Shown here: positions 1-5,452 of the stretch, piece after piece | How positions within the stretch are numbered: the stretch's first letter is position 1 | How the letters are laid out: each line of letters starts with the position of its first letter | Assembly (NCBI GenBank): GCA_020438185.1 | Contig: JAGQVC010000107.1 | Coordinates: forward strand, 1 to 6,219 | Direction of reading: 5' to 3' | DNA: 6,219 nt | DNA from: Bacteroidota bacterium | Lineage (GTDB): Bacteria > Bacteroidota > Bacteroidia > M30B66 | Position numbers and translations under genes: made by a program | The notes under the pieces: generated by a model | Database searches by the model: none | Seen by the model: the letters and a program-made list of their open reading frames with translations, nothing else | What the model was told of the DNA's origin: nothing

Positions 1-2
1 TA

Positions 3-335
3 ACATTAATCCATTCCGAAGATATTCGCCGTTTCCGGCGGATTGAACAAATGATTGAAAAGGAAGTTGAAAAATGTCAGCTTCCCGAAGGCTTCAATCC
101 GGGACCGGATTACAACCGCTCTCAATCAGATTTCAGAAAATCGGGGCAAAGGAACCACTCACGTCCTCACCGCAAACCTAAAAACGCTGCTCATTCTTCC
201 GCCGCAGGCGGAAATAATGAAAAAAACGGACAACAAAACCAGCCCGGGAAAACCGGTACCCATAAAAAATACCACAAAAGGAGACGACCTGATAAAAATA
301 AACCGGGCAGCTCTTCAAATGCCCCTCCAGCCTAA
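3..335 (+). CDS. DEAD-box RNA helicase, RhlE-like, C-terminal end (5'-partial)
   Basis: The reading frame is open from the left edge and ends at TAA 333-335, giving the last 110 residues of a larger protein. The first visible residues (TLIHSEDIRRFRRIEQMIEK) match the end of the second RecA-like domain of RhlE-type ATP-dependent RNA helicases, where a 'D...F..IE..I...' helix is followed by a short P-E-G-F-x-P-G-P-x-Y linker; that linker is visible here. After it come about 70 residues of low-complexity tail rich in Lys, Arg, His, Asn, Gln and Ser, with a K-K-Y-H-K-R-R-R-P cluster. Such basic tails in this family are thought to bind RNA non-specifically. These helicases act in the cytoplasm on ribosome assembly, RNA decay or cold adaptation. 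The ATPase motifs (Q, I, DEAD, SAT) lie outside the window, so the helicase call rests on the linker and the tail. The RhlE subgroup is likely but not proven. Confidence 0.8.
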   Translation, partial: TLIHSEDIRRFRRIEQMIEKEVEKCQLPEGFNPGPDYNRSQSDFRKSGQRNHSRPHRKPKNAAHSSAAGGNNEKNGQQNQPGKTGTHKKYHKRRRPDKNKPGSSSNAPPA

Positions 336-371
336 GATTGAGGATTTTAGATAAAAATTTATCTACAATTG

Positions 372-404
372 TTTTGAAAATTTCAAACTTTTCAGTTAAT
401 TTTA
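372..404 (+). promoter_or_regulatory. Candidate Bacteroidota promoter for the DUF427 gene
   Basis: A TTTG at 373-376 is followed after exactly 20 bp by TAATTTTA at 397-404. This fits the Bacteroidota primary sigma consensus (TTTG, 19-21 bp, TAnnTTTG) with one mismatch, the final G. Transcription would start near 409-412, leaving a 5' leader of about 15 nt before the ATG at 426. No hairpin terminator separates it from the helicase gene, so read-through is also possible. Confidence 0.45.
373..387. repeat. Short perfect dyad over the -33 box
   Basis: TTTGAAA (373-379) and TTTCAAA (381-387) are perfect inverted copies separated by one base. The dyad covers the TTTG of the candidate promoter of the DUF427 gene, where a repressor could act. 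The region is very A/T-rich, so a chance origin is quite possible. Confidence 0.3.
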
Positions 405-425
405 GAATATAATACTTCCCATATT

Positions 426-710
426 ATGTCTAAGGTTATCTGGAATGGTATCGTAGTCGCAGAAAGCGATAAGACCATTCAGCTCGAAGGGAAAAAGTAC
501 TTCCCGCATACTGCTGTGCACGGTAATTATTTCATTGAAAGTGAAAAACATTCAGTTTGCCCGGTAAAAGGGAAGGCCAATTACTATCATGTAGAAGTGA
601 ACGGAAAACGTTCTGCCAACGGAGCGTATTATTTCCCGAATCCCAATCCTAAGGTGAAAGTCATTCAGAATTACATCGGCTTTGGTGATGACTTTAAGAT
701 AGTTGACTAA
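426..710 (+). CDS. DUF427 domain-containing protein
   Basis: This 94-residue protein spans essentially the whole DUF427 fold. Visible family features are the N-terminal W-N-G-x-V-x-A-E-S strand (residues 6-14), the Y-F-P segment (25-27), and the signature C-P-x-K-G-x-A-x-Y-Y at 45-54 with Cys45, Lys48 and Gly49. A Y-Y-F-P-x-P-x-P segment (68-75) and a G-F motif near the end complete it. The family is a compact beta-rich cytoplasmic domain found widely in bacteria and fungi, and its biochemical function is not firmly established. There is no signal peptide or membrane segment. The ATG at 426 is the natural start, because the family begins immediately before the W-N-G strand. The stop lies 6 bp from the convergent stop of the YciO-type gene, with no terminator hairpin visible between them. 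The family call is confident; no function can be given. Confidence 0.9.
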   Translation: MSKVIWNGIVVAESDKTIQLEGKKYFPHTAVHGNYFIESEKHSVCPVKGKANYYHVEVNGKRSANGAYYFPNPNPKVKVIQNYIGFGDDFKIVD

Positions 711-716
711 AAACCT

Positions 717-1334
717 TCAGTCCAGATCAACTTCTCCGGCACCCTGCCGAACCAGTTCAGGGTAGCCTTCGCTGCAATCAATTACCGTTGAAGGAATCAG
801 AGCCCCGTATCCGCCGTCTATTACCAGGTCAACCTGATCGCGGTACCTTTCGTGAATTAGCTCAGGATCAGTAGTGTATTCAAGTACCTCATCCTCGTCG
901 TGCACCGAAGCAGAAATAATGGGATTGCCCAGCTCATGAACGAGTTGCCTGCAAATTTTATGGTCCGGAATCCGGATACCGATTGTACGCTTATTATTTT
1001 TAAATAGCTTGGGAACCTGATTATTAGCACTTAGAATAAAAGTGTAAGGCCCCGGCAAACATTGTTTCAACAGTTTGTAAACCGGTGTATCCACCGGACG
1101 GGCAAATTCTGTTATTCTGCTCAACTCATCAAATACGAACGAAAAATCAGCTTTTTCAGGCTTGATTCCTTTCAACTGGGCTATGCGCTCCACTGCTTTT
1201 GACTTGTATATATCACATCCGAAAGCATACACACCGTCGGTGGGATAAATCACCACACCACCGTCACGTATCACATCCACAGCTTTTTTCAACTGCCGTG
1301 GATCGGGTGTTTCGGGATGTATTCTAAGTAGCAT
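717..1334 (-). CDS. YrdC/Sua5-domain protein of the YciO type
   Basis: This 205-residue single-domain protein belongs to the YrdC/TsaC/Sua5 fold, whose best-known members make threonylcarbamoyl-AMP for the t6A modification of tRNA. The hallmark segment Y-P-T-D-G-V-Y-A-F-G-C-D lies at 30-41. Further landmarks are P-G-P-Y-T-F-I-L (94-101), T-I-G-I-R-I-P (117-123), N-P-I-I-S-A-S (137-143) and S-T-V-I-D (182-186). The pattern, including the N-terminal 'I-H-P-x-x-P', follows E. coli YciO rather than TsaC. Two of the four TsaC/Sua5 catalytic-tetrad positions appear changed: the KxR motif reads K55-G-I57, and the SxN motif reads S143-V-H145. Full threonylcarbamoyl-AMP synthase activity is therefore uncertain, and a canonical TsaC probably exists elsewhere in the genome. 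The gene follows the transaldolase as TGATG, sharing one base, which suggests translational coupling. The protein should be cytosolic. Confidence 0.88.
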   Translation of the reverse strand: MLLRIHPETPDPRQLKKAVDVIRDGGVVIYPTDGVYAFGCDIYKSKAVERIAQLKGIKPEKADFSFVFDELSRITEFARPVDTPVYKLLKQCLPGPYTFILSANNQVPKLFKNNKRTIGIRIPDHKICRQLVHELGNPIISASVHDEDEVLEYTTDPELIHERYRDQVDLVIDGGYGALIPSTVIDCSEGYPELVRQGAGEVDLD

Positions 1335-1990
1335 CAGACCTGTGTTTTAGCGTAGTCGGCCAGAAATTTCTCCAGCCCGATATCGGTCAAAGGATGCTTG
1401 AGCAAATCGGTGATCACATTCAGCGGACAAGTTGCCACATCTGCACCAATTTCTGCACATTCAATCAAATGCATTGTATGGCGTATAGATGCCGCAAGAA
1501 TCTGTGTCTCATAACCGTAATTGTCGTAAATGAGGCGGATTTTTGCAATAAGTTCGGTTCCGTACGAAGAAACGTCATCCAGTCTCCCCAGGAACGGCGA
1601 AACATAGGTTGCTCCTGCTTTGGCAGCAAGCAAGGCCTGTCCGGCCGAAAACACCAGCGTGCAATTGGTTCTGATTCCTTTATCGGAAAAATAACGGATA
1701 GCTTTAACCCCATCTTTAATCATCGGAACTTTGACCACTATCTGTGGGTGCAGCGATGCCAGATTCTCACCTTCCTCAATCATTTCACGGTAATTAGTCG
1801 AAATCACCTCAGCACTAACGTCACCGTCAACAATTTCACAGATATCAACGTAATGTTTCAGAATCGCATCATTTCCCGAAATGCCTTCCTTGGCCATCAA
1901 ACTTGGGTTGGTTGTAACTCCATCAAGAACTCCTAAGTCCTGAGCTTCCTTAATTTGTGCAAGATTGGCTGTATCAATAAAAAATTTCAT
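1334..1990 (-). CDS. tal: Small transaldolase (TalC/FSA family)
   Basis: This 218-residue protein has the usual length of the short transaldolase / fructose-6-phosphate aldolase family of TIM-barrel Schiff-base aldolases. Visible landmarks are F-I-D-T-A-N (4-9), G-V-T-T-N-P-S (24-30), the Schiff-base lysine in V-V-K87-V-P-M, and Y-V-S-P-F-L-G-R-L-D-D (129-139). Two positions favour transaldolase over fructose-6-phosphate aldolase. Glu61 stands where E. coli FSA has Gln59, and Phe133 stands where FSA has Tyr131; the equivalent Phe178 in TalB is the known transaldolase/aldolase switch. The enzyme would exchange the dihydroxyacetone unit between sedoheptulose-7-phosphate and glyceraldehyde-3-phosphate in the non-oxidative pentose phosphate pathway, in the cytosol. 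It is the first gene of a two-gene unit with the YciO-type gene and is divergent from the SUI1 gene. The ATG at 1990 starts the conserved first strand directly. Automatic annotation may label it fsa; I prefer tal. Confidence 0.9.
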   Translation of the reverse strand: MKFFIDTANLAQIKEAQDLGVLDGVTTNPSLMAKEGISGNDAILKHYVDICEIVDGDVSAEVISTNYREMIEEGENLASLHPQIVVKVPMIKDGVKAIRYFSDKGIRTNCTLVFSAGQALLAAKAGATYVSPFLGRLDDVSSYGTELIAKIRLIYDNYGYETQILAASIRHTMHLIECAEIGADVATCPLNVITDLLKHPLTDIGLEKFLADYAKTQV

Positions 1991-2067
1991 GGCTGTTGTT
2001 TTGAGGCTGCAAATTACGCAAGTTCAGCGCTTCATGACTAATTCTGCCTGAGAAAACACTTAAAACA

Positions 2068-2075
2068 TATCTTTG
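2068..2075 (+). promoter_or_regulatory. Exact TAnnTTTG -7 box before the SUI1 gene
   Basis: TATCTTTG is a full match to the Bacteroidota -7 element and ends only 4 bases before the ATG at 2080. In this phylum transcription begins a few bases past the element, which places the start at or almost at the ATG, so the mRNA would be leaderless or nearly so. The -33 region is weak: at best CTG near 2044-2046, about 21 bp upstream. Confidence 0.5.
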
Positions 2076-2079
2076 CTTT

Positions 2080-2421
2080 ATGTCGAAACAGAAAAACAGG
2101 GTAAATGTGGTGTACTCCACCAACCCCGACTTTCAATACCAGTCTGAAGAAGATTTCGAGCCTGAAACCCTTCCTCCTGCGCAGCAGTTGTTATATATAA
2201 GCCTGGATAAAAAAGCCAGAGCCGGAAAAAAAGTAACTCTCATTGAAGGATTCACGGGTAAAACAGAAGACCTGGAAGCTTTAGGAAAACAACTTAAGAA
2301 TCTGTGTGGCTCAGGAGGATCAGCCAAAGATGCTGAGATTCTTGTTCAGGGAGACCATCGCCCTAAAATCAAGCAATTTCTCGATTCAAAAGGCTATAAG
2401 ACCAAACTCCGGGGAGGCTAG
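2080..2421 (+). CDS. SUI1/eIF1-like translation factor, YciH type
   Basis: This 113-residue protein has a variable acidic N-terminal arm (about 1-37) followed by a SUI1 domain (about 38-113). Domain landmarks are K-K-A-R-A-G-K-K-V-T-L-I-E-G-F (44-58), the C-G-S-G-G-S motif (76-81), and I-L-V-Q-G-D-H-R (87-94) followed by a final L-x-x-x-G-Y-K-T-K-L helix-strand. It resembles E. coli YciH, the bacterial relative of eukaryotic initiation factor eIF1, which is thought to bind the small ribosomal subunit and influence initiation fidelity or stress translation. It is cytoplasmic and has no signal peptide. The ATG at 2080 is preferred because the upstream promoter element leaves no room for an earlier start and the next Met is far downstream. 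Its stop is 2 bp from the stop of the convergent bshA, with no terminator between, so the two transcripts may overlap at their 3' ends. Confidence 0.92.
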   Translation: MSKQKNRVNVVYSTNPDFQYQSEEDFEPETLPPAQQLLYISLDKKARAGKKVTLIEGFTGKTEDLEALGKQLKNLCGSGGSAKDAEILVQGDHRPKIKQFLDSKGYKTKLRGG

Positions 2422-2423
2422 AA

Positions 2424-3548
2424 TTACGACTGAGTTGCCCGGGTATAAACTTCCTCATACAGAGGCAGAATTTTACCGATATCAAATTGCGATGCCTGCT
2501 CTCGTGCCTGCTTGCGGAATTTTTCAAGCAATGGTTTATCCTTCAGCAACTTAAGAGCATTGGTTGCCATGTCATTCACATCTCCAACATTACTCAGAAA
2601 GCCTGAGAAGTTATTGCTGTTTACCTCAGGAATTCCTCCGGTATTGGTACTGATTACAGGAACATAACTCGCCATGGCTTCCAGTGCAGAAAGACCGAAA
2701 CTTTCTGATTCCGAGGTCATCAGATACAAATCCGACATACAAAGAACCCGTTCGATTGCTTTGGTTTTACCCAAAAAGATCACGTCTCCGATAACGCCCA
2801 ATTCGCGGGCAAGATTCTCCACATTCGACCTTTCCGGACCATCACCCGCAAGAATCAGCTTAGCAGGAACCTCGCGCCTCACGAGCTCAAAAACACGAAC
2901 CACATCACTAATTCGTTTCACCGGTCTGAAATTCGAAATATGGCTCAGTACAAACTCTCCGTTGGGTGAATACACCTCCTTAAAGCATTTGTCTGATGGC
3001 CTTGCGTAATTCTGCAAATCAATAAAATTGGGAATTACTTCAATGTTGCGGCTAACATTAAAATAGTTCAGGGTGTCCTGACGCAAAGAATCGGAAACCG
3101 CTGTAACACAATCGCTTTCGTTGATAGCAAATTCAATTACCGGTTTGTAAGAAGGATCTCTTCCAACCAGGGTGATATCGGTACCGTGAAGCGTTGTAAT
3201 GAAAGGGATTTTTTTGCCCCGCGAAGCGAGAATCTGTTTGGCCAGATAAGCAGCCGAAGCATGCGGAATGGCATAATGAACATGAAGAATGTCCAGATCG
3301 TGATGCAGTGAAACATCTACCAGCTTGGAAGTAAGCGAAATTTCATATGGCAGAAATTCAAACAGCGGGTAATTAGTTACTGGAACCTCGTGGTAAAACA
3401 GGTTTCCCGAAAAGTTATCCAGCCTGAAAGGCTGACTGTAACTGATAAAATGAACCTGATGCCCTTCAGCAGCCAGTGCCATTCCAAGTTCTGTCGCAAC
3501 AACACCGCTTCCACCAAAGGTGGGATAACAAACTATGCCAATTTTCAT
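2424..3548 (-). CDS. bshA: N-acetyl-alpha-D-glucosaminyl L-malate synthase BshA
   Basis: This 374-residue GT-B glycosyltransferase (family GT4) catalyses the first step of bacillithiol synthesis: GlcNAc is transferred from UDP-GlcNAc to the hydroxyl of L-malate. The N-terminal M-K-I-G-I-V-C-Y-P-T-F-G-G-S-G-V-V-A-T-E opening (1-20) is highly typical of BshA. Other landmarks are L-H-V-H-Y-A-I-P-H-A (88-97), T-L-H-G-T-D-I-T (119-126), V-I-P-N-F-I-D (171-177), I-S-N-F-R-P-V-K-R (204-212), and the donor-binding E-x7-E motif, Glu282 to Glu290. The length matches the family. The protein should be cytosolic. Its start overlaps the stop of the upstream retropepsin-like gene by 4 bp (ATGA), implying translational coupling. 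The deacetylase BshB and the cysteine ligase BshC are not in this window, and in this phylum they are often encoded elsewhere. Bacillithiol is an established low-molecular-weight thiol in many Bacteroidota. Confidence 0.95.
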   Translation of the reverse strand: MKIGIVCYPTFGGSGVVATELGMALAAEGHQVHFISYSQPFRLDNFSGNLFYHEVPVTNYPLFEFLPYEISLTSKLVDVSLHHDLDILHVHYAIPHASAAYLAKQILASRGKKIPFITTLHGTDITLVGRDPSYKPVIEFAINESDCVTAVSDSLRQDTLNYFNVSRNIEVIPNFIDLQNYARPSDKCFKEVYSPNGEFVLSHISNFRPVKRISDVVRVFELVRREVPAKLILAGDGPERSNVENLARELGVIGDVIFLGKTKAIERVLCMSDLYLMTSESESFGLSALEAMASYVPVISTNTGGIPEVNSNNFSGFLSNVGDVNDMATNALKLLKDKPLLEKFRKQAREQASQFDIGKILPLYEEVYTRATQS

Positions 3549-3976
3549 ATATCGTTCTGAAGCGTTAAGCTTCCCTTTCCGTAATTTATAATTCCGTTTA
3601 ACTGATGCATTAAATCGCTCCCAAGCACGCCATCAACCGGAGCCAGGCCAAGTTCGGAATAAGATTCATTAACGTGCGACATATCCAACAGCATTGTGTG
3701 GTAGTTGTTTATTTTAAGCCCGTTAAAACTAAGGTTGCCAATGCGCGCAATTTTCCCGGCTATGCCGGATGCGCCTAAACCGGTACTCATTCTTTCAGCA
3801 TCAACTGCGTCTAAATCAGGTATGCGTTCGAGCATTCTCGAAAGGTCAAAAACAGTTCGTGATGCGCCGGTATCAACCAACATCCTGAATTTTTTCCTTC
3901 CAATTTTCAAGGGAATAAATAGGTGGTAGCCGTCGCCCTGAATGGAAACGATGTCCATCGGAATTATAACCTTCAT
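3545..3976 (-). CDS. Retropepsin-like aspartic protease (clan AA), small
   Basis: This 143-residue protein is close to the size of a single retropepsin domain, which normally works as a homodimer. It shows the catalytic motif L-V-D35-T-G-A-S with hydrophobic residues before it. The later G-V-L-G-S-D (116-121) is the hydrophobic-hydrophobic-Gly element that packs behind the active site. A G-L-G-A-S-G-I-A-G segment (66-74) sits where the flap region is expected. The N-terminus lacks a hydrophobic stretch, so I infer a cytosolic location; many bacterial relatives instead carry a signal peptide or lipobox. Its substrate is unknown. An alternative start is Met7 (ATG at 3956-3958), which would give 137 residues and keep all motifs. 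That start deserves consideration because the annotated ATG lies only 9 nt downstream of a terminator hairpin. The gene overlaps bshA by 4 bp. Confidence 0.8.
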   Translation of the reverse strand: MKVIIPMDIVSIQGDGYHLFIPLKIGRKKFRMLVDTGASRTVFDLSRMLERIPDLDAVDAERMSTGLGASGIAGKIARIGNLSFNGLKINNYHTMLLDMSHVNESYSELGLAPVDGVLGSDLMHQLNGIINYGKGSLTLQNDI

Positions 3977-4001
3977 AAAATAAAAAGGGGCTTGCGCCCC
4001 T
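3977..4001 (-). terminator. Intrinsic terminator of mdh
   Basis: On the minus strand a perfect 6-bp stem, AGGGGC / GCCCCT, encloses a GCAA (GNRA) loop (3986-4001) and is followed by TTTTATTTT. It begins 5 bases after the mdh stop codon and is well formed for mdh transcripts. The T-tract runs directly into the ATG of the retropepsin-like gene, so the hairpin also forms the leader of that gene if read-through occurs. Confidence 0.85.
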
Positions 4002-4006
4002 GAATA

Positions 4007-4948
4007 TTAAACGGAAGCTTTTGACATCGAGTCGTAAACATCCATGACTTCTTTCACTGCTGACGCGCTTTGTTTCAACAGATTCATCTCGTCGTCGGTG
4101 AGTTTTAACTCAATAATCTCCTCAATTCCAGCTTTACCCAATTTTACAGGCACGCCCAGATATATATTGCTTAATCCGTACTCTCCTGTTAACCATGCAC
4201 AGCATGGGAAGATTCTTTTCTGGTCTCTTACGATTGCTTCAACCATTTGAGCTGCAGCTGCTCCCGGAGCATACCAGGCTGAGGTTCCCATCAAATTTAC
4301 CAGCTCACCACCACCTTTCTTGGTGCGTTCGATGATTGCATTCAATGTTTCTTCATCAATTAATTCCGTCACAGGAATACCTGAAACAGTTGTATAGCGC
4401 GGAAGCGGAACCATTGTATCGCCATGACCACCCATCAGTACTGCCTGAATATCCTTTGGTGAAACATTCAATGCATCTGCCAGAAATGCACGGTAACGGG
4501 CGGTGTCAAGGATACCTGCCATCCCGAATACTTTTCTGGAATCAATTTTTGAGGTCAGGTAAGCCACGTAGGTCATTACATCCAGCGGATTGGACACTAC
4601 AATAATCTTAGCATCAGGTGAGTGGGCAATTACATTTTCGGTTACCGATTTAACAATACCTGCGTTTGTCGCAATTAAGTCATCGCGGCTCATGCCGGGC
4701 TTTCGTGGCAAACCGGAGGTAATTACCACCACTTCTGAACCGGCTGTCTTTGAATAATCGTTTGTGTATCCTTTTACCCTTGAATCGTAAAGGTGAATTG
4801 GAGCTGTCTGCCACATATCCAGTGACTTCCCTTCAGAAAGGCCATCTTTGATATCGAGTAGAATAACTTCATTGGCCAGTTCTTTTTCTGCAATGGCCTG
4901 AGCACAGGTGGCACCAACGTTACCGGCACCGATTACTGTAATCTTCAT
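4007..4948 (-). CDS. mdh: Malate dehydrogenase (NAD-dependent, LDH-like type)
   Basis: This 313-residue protein interconverts L-malate and oxaloacetate with NAD, in the cytosol, as part of the TCA cycle. The Rossmann motif G-A-G-N-V-G lies at 7-12, and Asp32 (L-L-D-I) closes the second strand as the NAD-ribose ligand. The substrate loop is G-L-P-R82-K-P-G-M-S-R88, and its Arg82 is the residue type that marks malate rather than lactate dehydrogenases. The catalytic pair is Asp148 (in L-D-T-A-R151) and His175 (in G-G-H-G-D-T). Length and motifs fit the tetrameric LDH-like MDH group common in Bacteroidota and Chlorobi. Malate is also the acceptor substrate of BshA, encoded two genes downstream on the same strand. 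An intrinsic terminator directly after the stop suggests mdh is mostly a separate transcript. The A/T-rich leader has no Shine-Dalgarno, and a weak -7-like TAATTTAG lies on the minus strand at 5000-4993. Confidence 0.96.
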   Translation of the reverse strand: MKITVIGAGNVGATCAQAIAEKELANEVILLDIKDGLSEGKSLDMWQTAPIHLYDSRVKGYTNDYSKTAGSEVVVITSGLPRKPGMSRDDLIATNAGIVKSVTENVIAHSPDAKIIVVSNPLDVMTYVAYLTSKIDSRKVFGMAGILDTARYRAFLADALNVSPKDIQAVLMGGHGDTMVPLPRYTTVSGIPVTELIDEETLNAIIERTKKGGGELVNLMGTSAWYAPGAAAAQMVEAIVRDQKRIFPCCAWLTGEYGLSNIYLGVPVKLGKAGIEEIIELKLTDDEMNLLKQSASAVKEVMDVYDSMSKASV

Positions 4949-5452
4949 TTTATGGAAAATTTGATATGGTGTTTGAATTCAATTTTGCGCTGCTAAATTA
5001 GAAATTACACATGGTTTGACTATCTGAAAGGCAAGAAATTATGCGATAAATTCAAAAAATAATGGGCTGCCCAACTTCAAGTCGGTGTAAGATTTCATAC
5101 ATAACCGGAAAATTCAACACTTTGTTCAGGGCATTAGCCAGCGCCGCAAGCAATACAAGGCGAACTTTTTTTATTTGCCATCCGACCAACAACCTACTGC
5201 ATCTTTCTGATTTCATGACAGATACAAAAAGCATGGCTTCTTAACATTCAAAATTAAATTGTGTTTGTCCTCCCGTTTGTCCACAGTACATGGTGTAGAA
5301 AACCTGCACAAAATGGCTTGTGTGGAATTAAAATGTTTCCCTATTTTACACCAAATTCGTTCGGTTTTCCTAACCAAAACCAGAAAGTTTGAAGCGCATT
5401 TTATTGAAACGTTTCAGGTTGCCGCAGCGAATAAGGAAACAAATACCTATTC
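4949..5452. other. 504-bp gap between divergent mdh and response regulator; no convincing gene
   Basis: This stretch must contain the promoters of mdh (leftward) and of the response regulator (rightward), but 504 bp is more than they need. It holds two opposed 60-codon open frames around 5052-5244, one per strand and not codon-aligned. The minus-strand one (5234 to 5052) encodes a Val/Leu/Ala-rich centre, L-V-L-L-A-A-L-A-N-A-L, flanked by basic residues. A TTG-started 65-codon frame (5259-5456) ends in an ATGA overlap with the response regulator start, but its composition is not protein-like. I recognise none of these as a known family. I saw no tRNA cloverleaf and no conserved RNase P, tmRNA or SRP RNA motif. 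A degraded gene, an unrecognised small protein or a non-coding RNA all remain possible. Confidence 0.5.
5360..5391 (+). promoter_or_regulatory. Weak candidate promoter with internal dyad before the response regulator
   Basis: TTCG at 5360-5363 and AAAGTTTG at 5384-5391 are 20 bp apart. Each has one mismatch to the Bacteroidota -33 (TTTG) and -7 (TAnnTTTG) elements. The dyad GGTTTT (5363-5368) / AAAACC (5376-5381), with a 7-bp centre, sits between them where an operator could lie. Transcription would start near 5396-5398 with a leader of about 55 nt. Confidence 0.3.

Noticed and set aside
55..354. 99-codon plus-strand frame at the left edge
   Set aside because: It is a +1 shadow of the helicase tail; the frame starting before the window edge matches RhlE-type C-termini, while this one matches nothing recognised.
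349..364. AGATAAA / TTTATCT inverted repeat as a terminator of the helicase gene
   Set aside because: The stem is all A/T except one pair, the loop is two bases, and no T-tract follows, so it cannot be a stable intrinsic terminator.
1394..1936. 180-codon open frame on the plus strand
   Set aside because: It lies wholly antisense to the well-supported transaldolase gene and has a Cys/Asn/Ile/His-rich composition with no family resemblance.
2306..2554. 82-codon plus-strand frame
   Set aside because: It overlaps the end of the SUI1 gene in another frame and the end of bshA antisense; both of those genes are firmly identified.
2674..3009. 111-codon plus-strand frame
   Set aside because: It is antisense to the donor-binding domain of BshA and is Ser/Thr/Arg-rich, as expected of a shadow frame.
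4336..4605. 89-codon plus-strand frame
   Set aside because: It is antisense to the catalytic core of malate dehydrogenase and has a His/Leu/Pro/Arg-rich shadow composition.
4949..5452. Non-coding RNA gene (RNase P, tmRNA, SRP, 6S) in the large gap
   Set aside because: I looked for the conserved core motifs by eye and found none. A covariance-model search would be decisive, but I could not run one.
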